Assembly: GCA_013350335.1 (NCBI GenBank)
Contig: CM023542.1
Location: 8,728,025-8,792,024, forward strand
Length of the DNA: 64,000 nucleotides
From: Chimonanthus salicifolius
Taxonomy: Eukaryota; Streptophyta; Magnoliopsida; Laurales; Calycanthaceae
Direction of reading: 5' to 3'
Below the pieces are notes generated by a model. The model made no database searches. It saw nothing but the letters and a program-made list of their open reading frames with translations, and was not told where the DNA came from. Shown here one piece after another: positions 60,399-64,000 of this stretch (its first letter is position 1; each line of letters opens with the position of its first letter). The translations under genes and the position numbers were made by a program.

Positions 60399-63305
60399 GT
60401 AAATCGCCTACCTTATTTTTCTTGCGCACTTATGCAACCCACTCCTCTTTTCTTATTTGTTTTTATCGAATTCATTATTTGTTATAAAAATATATTATTA
60501 AATTTATTTTTTTTCAATTTACATGTAGAAAGTTAAGGAATACTCAGCATAAAATCTCCTATAATAAATCTACTATCCCTGAAACACACTAAAATTATAC
60601 TATGAGAATTCAAACCTGCAACAACCAACTTCTCAAAACGAGACTAAAACATAATTCAACACGTGACTGAACCACAATTTATTGAATAAATAAAAAATAA
60701 TAGATATCACATTAACTAATATCCAAACATACTCTTATACATGACTAAAATGACATTTTCTTACTTATTCACCGTAATAATTTCTTGATTGCTCTCTTAA
60801 AAAAGTGATCATCGAGTTTCTGTACAGGTCCCGATTTAAGGTCATCAGCAGTTGAGTATTTTTTATTTTTCTAATAAGGATGAAAACAGTAACAAAGTCA
60901 TTTCATCAACTAAAAAATGAATTTCCACGCTAGCGATATCAGATTTGGATGAATTCATCTGTTTGTCCTTTACTCCTCTTAACTCCCGGGAGAAGAATGC
61001 AAGAATGCAGACGTAAGGAATGACATCATTTGGCTTTACCTTTCAACTAAGAGGATTAAAAAAATTCTTTTTGACTGAGGTTGATGTTCATGAAAATATA
61101 ATTAGTATACAATTGAGTTTGAAAAGTTTTTATAAACAATATTAAAGATGGTATCTATTTTATGTTAAAAATTAAATGATTGAAAAAGAAACCTCGTGCC
61201 ACCGAGATGAATGGATGTTCGTTAGTTGCATTATCTTAGATATCATTATATAGAGTTAGTGAATATTAAATTGTTTGAAATAGAGTCAATTAAATTATTC
61301 TAATTTTTTTTTGAAATTATTAGATAAATATTTATATTTTTAATTTTTAATTTAATATTGATAGTATATACAGTTTTTTTTTAAAATAAAAGGTTAATAG
61401 TATGACATTCAAAGGTAGGCCAGAAAATTTACAAGTAAAGACCTACAATCTAAGCCAGACAAAAAAGTTAAAAAAGGCAACAAGAAACTCTCAACTGAGA
61501 CAAAAGCCGAACAATGCATCTAGACAAAACTAGAAAAGATACATAGGCATCTATTAAAATCATTATCTTGTTGATAAATACCATTTAAATTTTGAGTTTC
61601 ACTGTCAAGAAGTCTTTATCATCATTCTGCATGTCCTACATTCAGAAATTTAAATATTAGATCCTCTGTCGTCATTAATCTTCATGAAGGCTGCACTAAT
61701 TATATTTAAAGTATAATTTACTATATTCTATAAATATTTAGAGCTGCCAAAGTCCTCTGCCATCTCTTACAAATAATCCAATACAAACGTGAAAGTTAAA
61801 ATGGACAACTCAATTATTTGAGATGCATTGTCGGTAGTCATCATATTTAATAATATTCTATAAATATATCAGTCGGTAATCCAATATATTGACTAAAATA
61901 TTTCAGAATTTAGATGAACAAGTTAGCATTTGTACTGATATTTAAAACACTTACCAGATATCTCAGAAATCATGTTAGTTCACTCATTAGATAAGTCACG
62001 ACTGTAATACTTGATTATATAGAATTATAGATAATGAATAGCTGCAAAGAAGAGGAAGTAAAGCATAAATTAATAATTGATGAAGTTTATTTAGAAATGA
62101 TAATAATTATGGTGAATTATTTAGGAACTGAACAAAATTAAAAAATTCTTCTATTTACAGGAATTTAATAATTGAATTGTAAAATTAAAAATAATTACAA
62201 CAAAACTGAGTAGAAGTTAAAATAATAATTTTTTGGTAATTTAATAGTAAAAAAAGGTTTACTGAGAGAGATATAGCTACGTGTGTGATAAATTTAAGTA
62301 GTTCATGCATAAATGATGTAAGATAGGAAAAATAAAAATAAAAATAAAAAAGATGGTAGAGACTGTAGCATTTGACATTTTAAGACCTTTGAAATCAACT
62401 AAATGAGATTATAAATAGAAAATGAAAATTAAAATAAAAGAATACATAAAAACTTAAATTAGTAGATAATGAATTATCTAAATTATAATAAATTATTGTA
62501 GAAAAGGAAAAAAATTCTATCAACAAAAAGATATAAAAGAATCATGAAAAATTAAAGAGCCAAACTATCAATTGTGTAAGAAATAAGTATATATAAATCA
62601 TAAAAAAACTAATGCGAAAGAGAGAGAGTAAAAAAATAAAAGAGTTTCAGTAATTGTGGTAAAAGGTAAAAAAAACTTAGAAATGATAATAATTGTGGTG
62701 AGTTATTTAAGAAAAGCACAAAGATAAAATATTTTTTCAACAAAAGAAAAAAAATTATTACATGAAAATTTAATGAACCATTAAGATCTTAAGATAATGA
62801 ATTTTTGATAATTTATTAAAGAAGTTTTGAGAGAAGTTTAGTCTATTGTGTGGGAGATAAGGAGTTAAATGAATAAAAAATAATATAAAAATGGTGGAAA
62901 GTGGGTCTTATTTACCTATTTTTTCTCAAATCTAAATACATAAGATGACAATATGCATTGGCTTTTGACTGTATGAGCAAAATGTTACGAAATGGCCATA
63001 ATTTTGACCGGGCCAAAAAATGTGAACTCCTCGGCCAACATAGCAGGGTCTCTGTAATTATGAAATTTAAAGTTCTATTGATCTCTCCAAGTCTCACCTA
63101 TAATATTTTTCAATTTTTTTTTACATTTATTAGTGTTAAGACTAATTGCATAGTTCTTTAAAAAATTCACTAAAAAATATAGATTGATGTAATACATTTA
63201 AAATGTACACAACAAAATTTCATTTATGAATTAAAGTTCTCAATTCTCACATCATTTTATTTTAAAAAAAACCTTGACTCGGTGAGTTTTAGCTTTAATC
63301 AAAAC
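60399..63305 (+). other. Presumed intron 2 of the CslE-like gene, no exon seen
   Basis: Very AT-rich. It contains several short A/T repeats (for example near 62040-62110 and 62680-62730, which share agaaatgataataattatggtg). No CslE exon with the expected third-exon motifs was found on the plus strand. Confidence 0.5.
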
Positions 63306-63636
63306 TAGGGTTGAAATCGGGCCCGATTGGGTCAAGTTTTTTTGAAACCCAATCCGGCCCAAGTTGTTAATATATGGAAGCCAACCCTACTCGACCCGAA
63401 CTTTTGACCCAGACTTATTGACCTGATGTGACCCGCATTTTGAACCTACTTTAACCTACTTTTTACCGAGTCGGTCAGGTTTGATTGAGTCGGGTCGGAT
63501 TAACTTAAAAATCTCTCAACCTAACCTGACCTGAATTTAATGCGGGTTTTTGACTTCTCAACTTAATCCGACCTGCATGATTTTCGAGTCGGGTCATGCG
63601 GGTTCGGGCCAAAACTCGACCCGAGTTTCACCCCTA
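63306..63636. mobile_element. hAT-type MITE, third copy
   Basis: 331 bp, starts TAGGGTTGAAATCGGGCCC and ends CGACCCGAGTTTCACCCCTA. Flanks atcaaaac and ctcaaaat agree at 6 of 8 bases. Its ends match 45789-46140 closely. Confidence 0.8.
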
Positions 63637-64000
63637 CTCAAAATCCATCAACCTATCTAGTGAGGCGAGTTTGATCAGTCTTTAGTTTAAACAATGCGTT
63701 TGGTTACAATGGTATTATTTACATATAAGACGTACACCCACGCAGATTCCGACATGGAATTATCAAATGAAATGGGATTGATTTATTGAAATAATCTTTT
63801 CTTGAATTTGTTGTCCACAAAAATCACTTTGATTGGATTGATCAAACTATGTTTTTAAAACTCTATTTTAATCTCTCAACTTTATAACCTATAAAAATCA
63901 CTTAATCAATCTATTTAAAGTGATTTTTTTGGCAAACGACACATTAAAAAACACCATTATTTGGTCGATTCCAACTTATGAAAATACAAGAATATCGTAT
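63637..64000. other. Non-coding right edge
   Basis: AT-rich, no gene recognised; presumably still intron 2 of the CslE-like gene. Confidence 0.4.

Overview
The window is nuclear DNA of a flowering plant. The evidence is AT-rich sequence, spliced plant genes with GT-AG introns, a cellulose synthase-like gene of the land-plant CslE type, a plant-type vWA/RING ubiquitin ligase 3' exon, and plant-specific retrotransposon lineages (Tekay chromovirus, Athila, Ty1-copia, TRIM) with hAT-type MITEs. The species cannot be named from the sequence; repeat content suggests a large, repeat-rich genome. No bacterial-type operons, CRISPR arrays or organelle gene clusters were seen.

Layout. 1-519 (minus) is the last coding exon of a vWA/RING E3 ligase-like gene. 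The intron just upstream of it is split by a 2.86 kb solo gypsy LTR (532-3391). More minus-strand candidate exons with good splice sites and compatible phases lie at 4162-4256, 6588-6649 and 8527-8598. 8923-39219 is one nest of retrotransposons. A minus-strand Ty1-copia element was split first by a minus-strand Tekay chromovirus (10155-35352, target duplication AGAAT). That element's 5' LTR was then split by a plus-strand Athila element (21142-33224, target duplication AGTCC). A 455 bp TRIM (35424-35878) sits in the copia remainder. Beyond the nest, 39264-40235 holds further minus-strand exon-like sequence of an unidentified gene, followed by a LINE reverse transcriptase relic (41340-42280) and a truncated LRR receptor-kinase 5' end (43532-43918, minus).

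44-57 kb is intergenic DNA rich in small transposons: three hAT-type MITEs with CCCGACCC-rich termini (45789-46140, 48483-48864, and later 63306-63636), a 1.14 kb hAT-type element with a perfect 8 bp target duplication that carries a decayed tRNA-Glu-like sequence (50790-51930), SINE-like copies, an old direct duplication (44120-45040 versus 46258-46670), and a solo LTR of the same Athila family (54276-56019).

57011-64000 holds the promoter, exon 1, intron 1 and exon 2 of a CslE-like gene; the rest probably lies past the right edge. Its first intron contains a 1.3 kb structure of six alternating inverted units.

The most unusual feature is an additional decayed reading frame in the Tekay element, between the primer-binding site and gag. 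It has an acidic serine-rich N-terminus with a SUMO-interaction-like motif and three perfectly spaced CCHC zinc knuckles. All autonomous elements here carry stops or frameshifts and look inactive.
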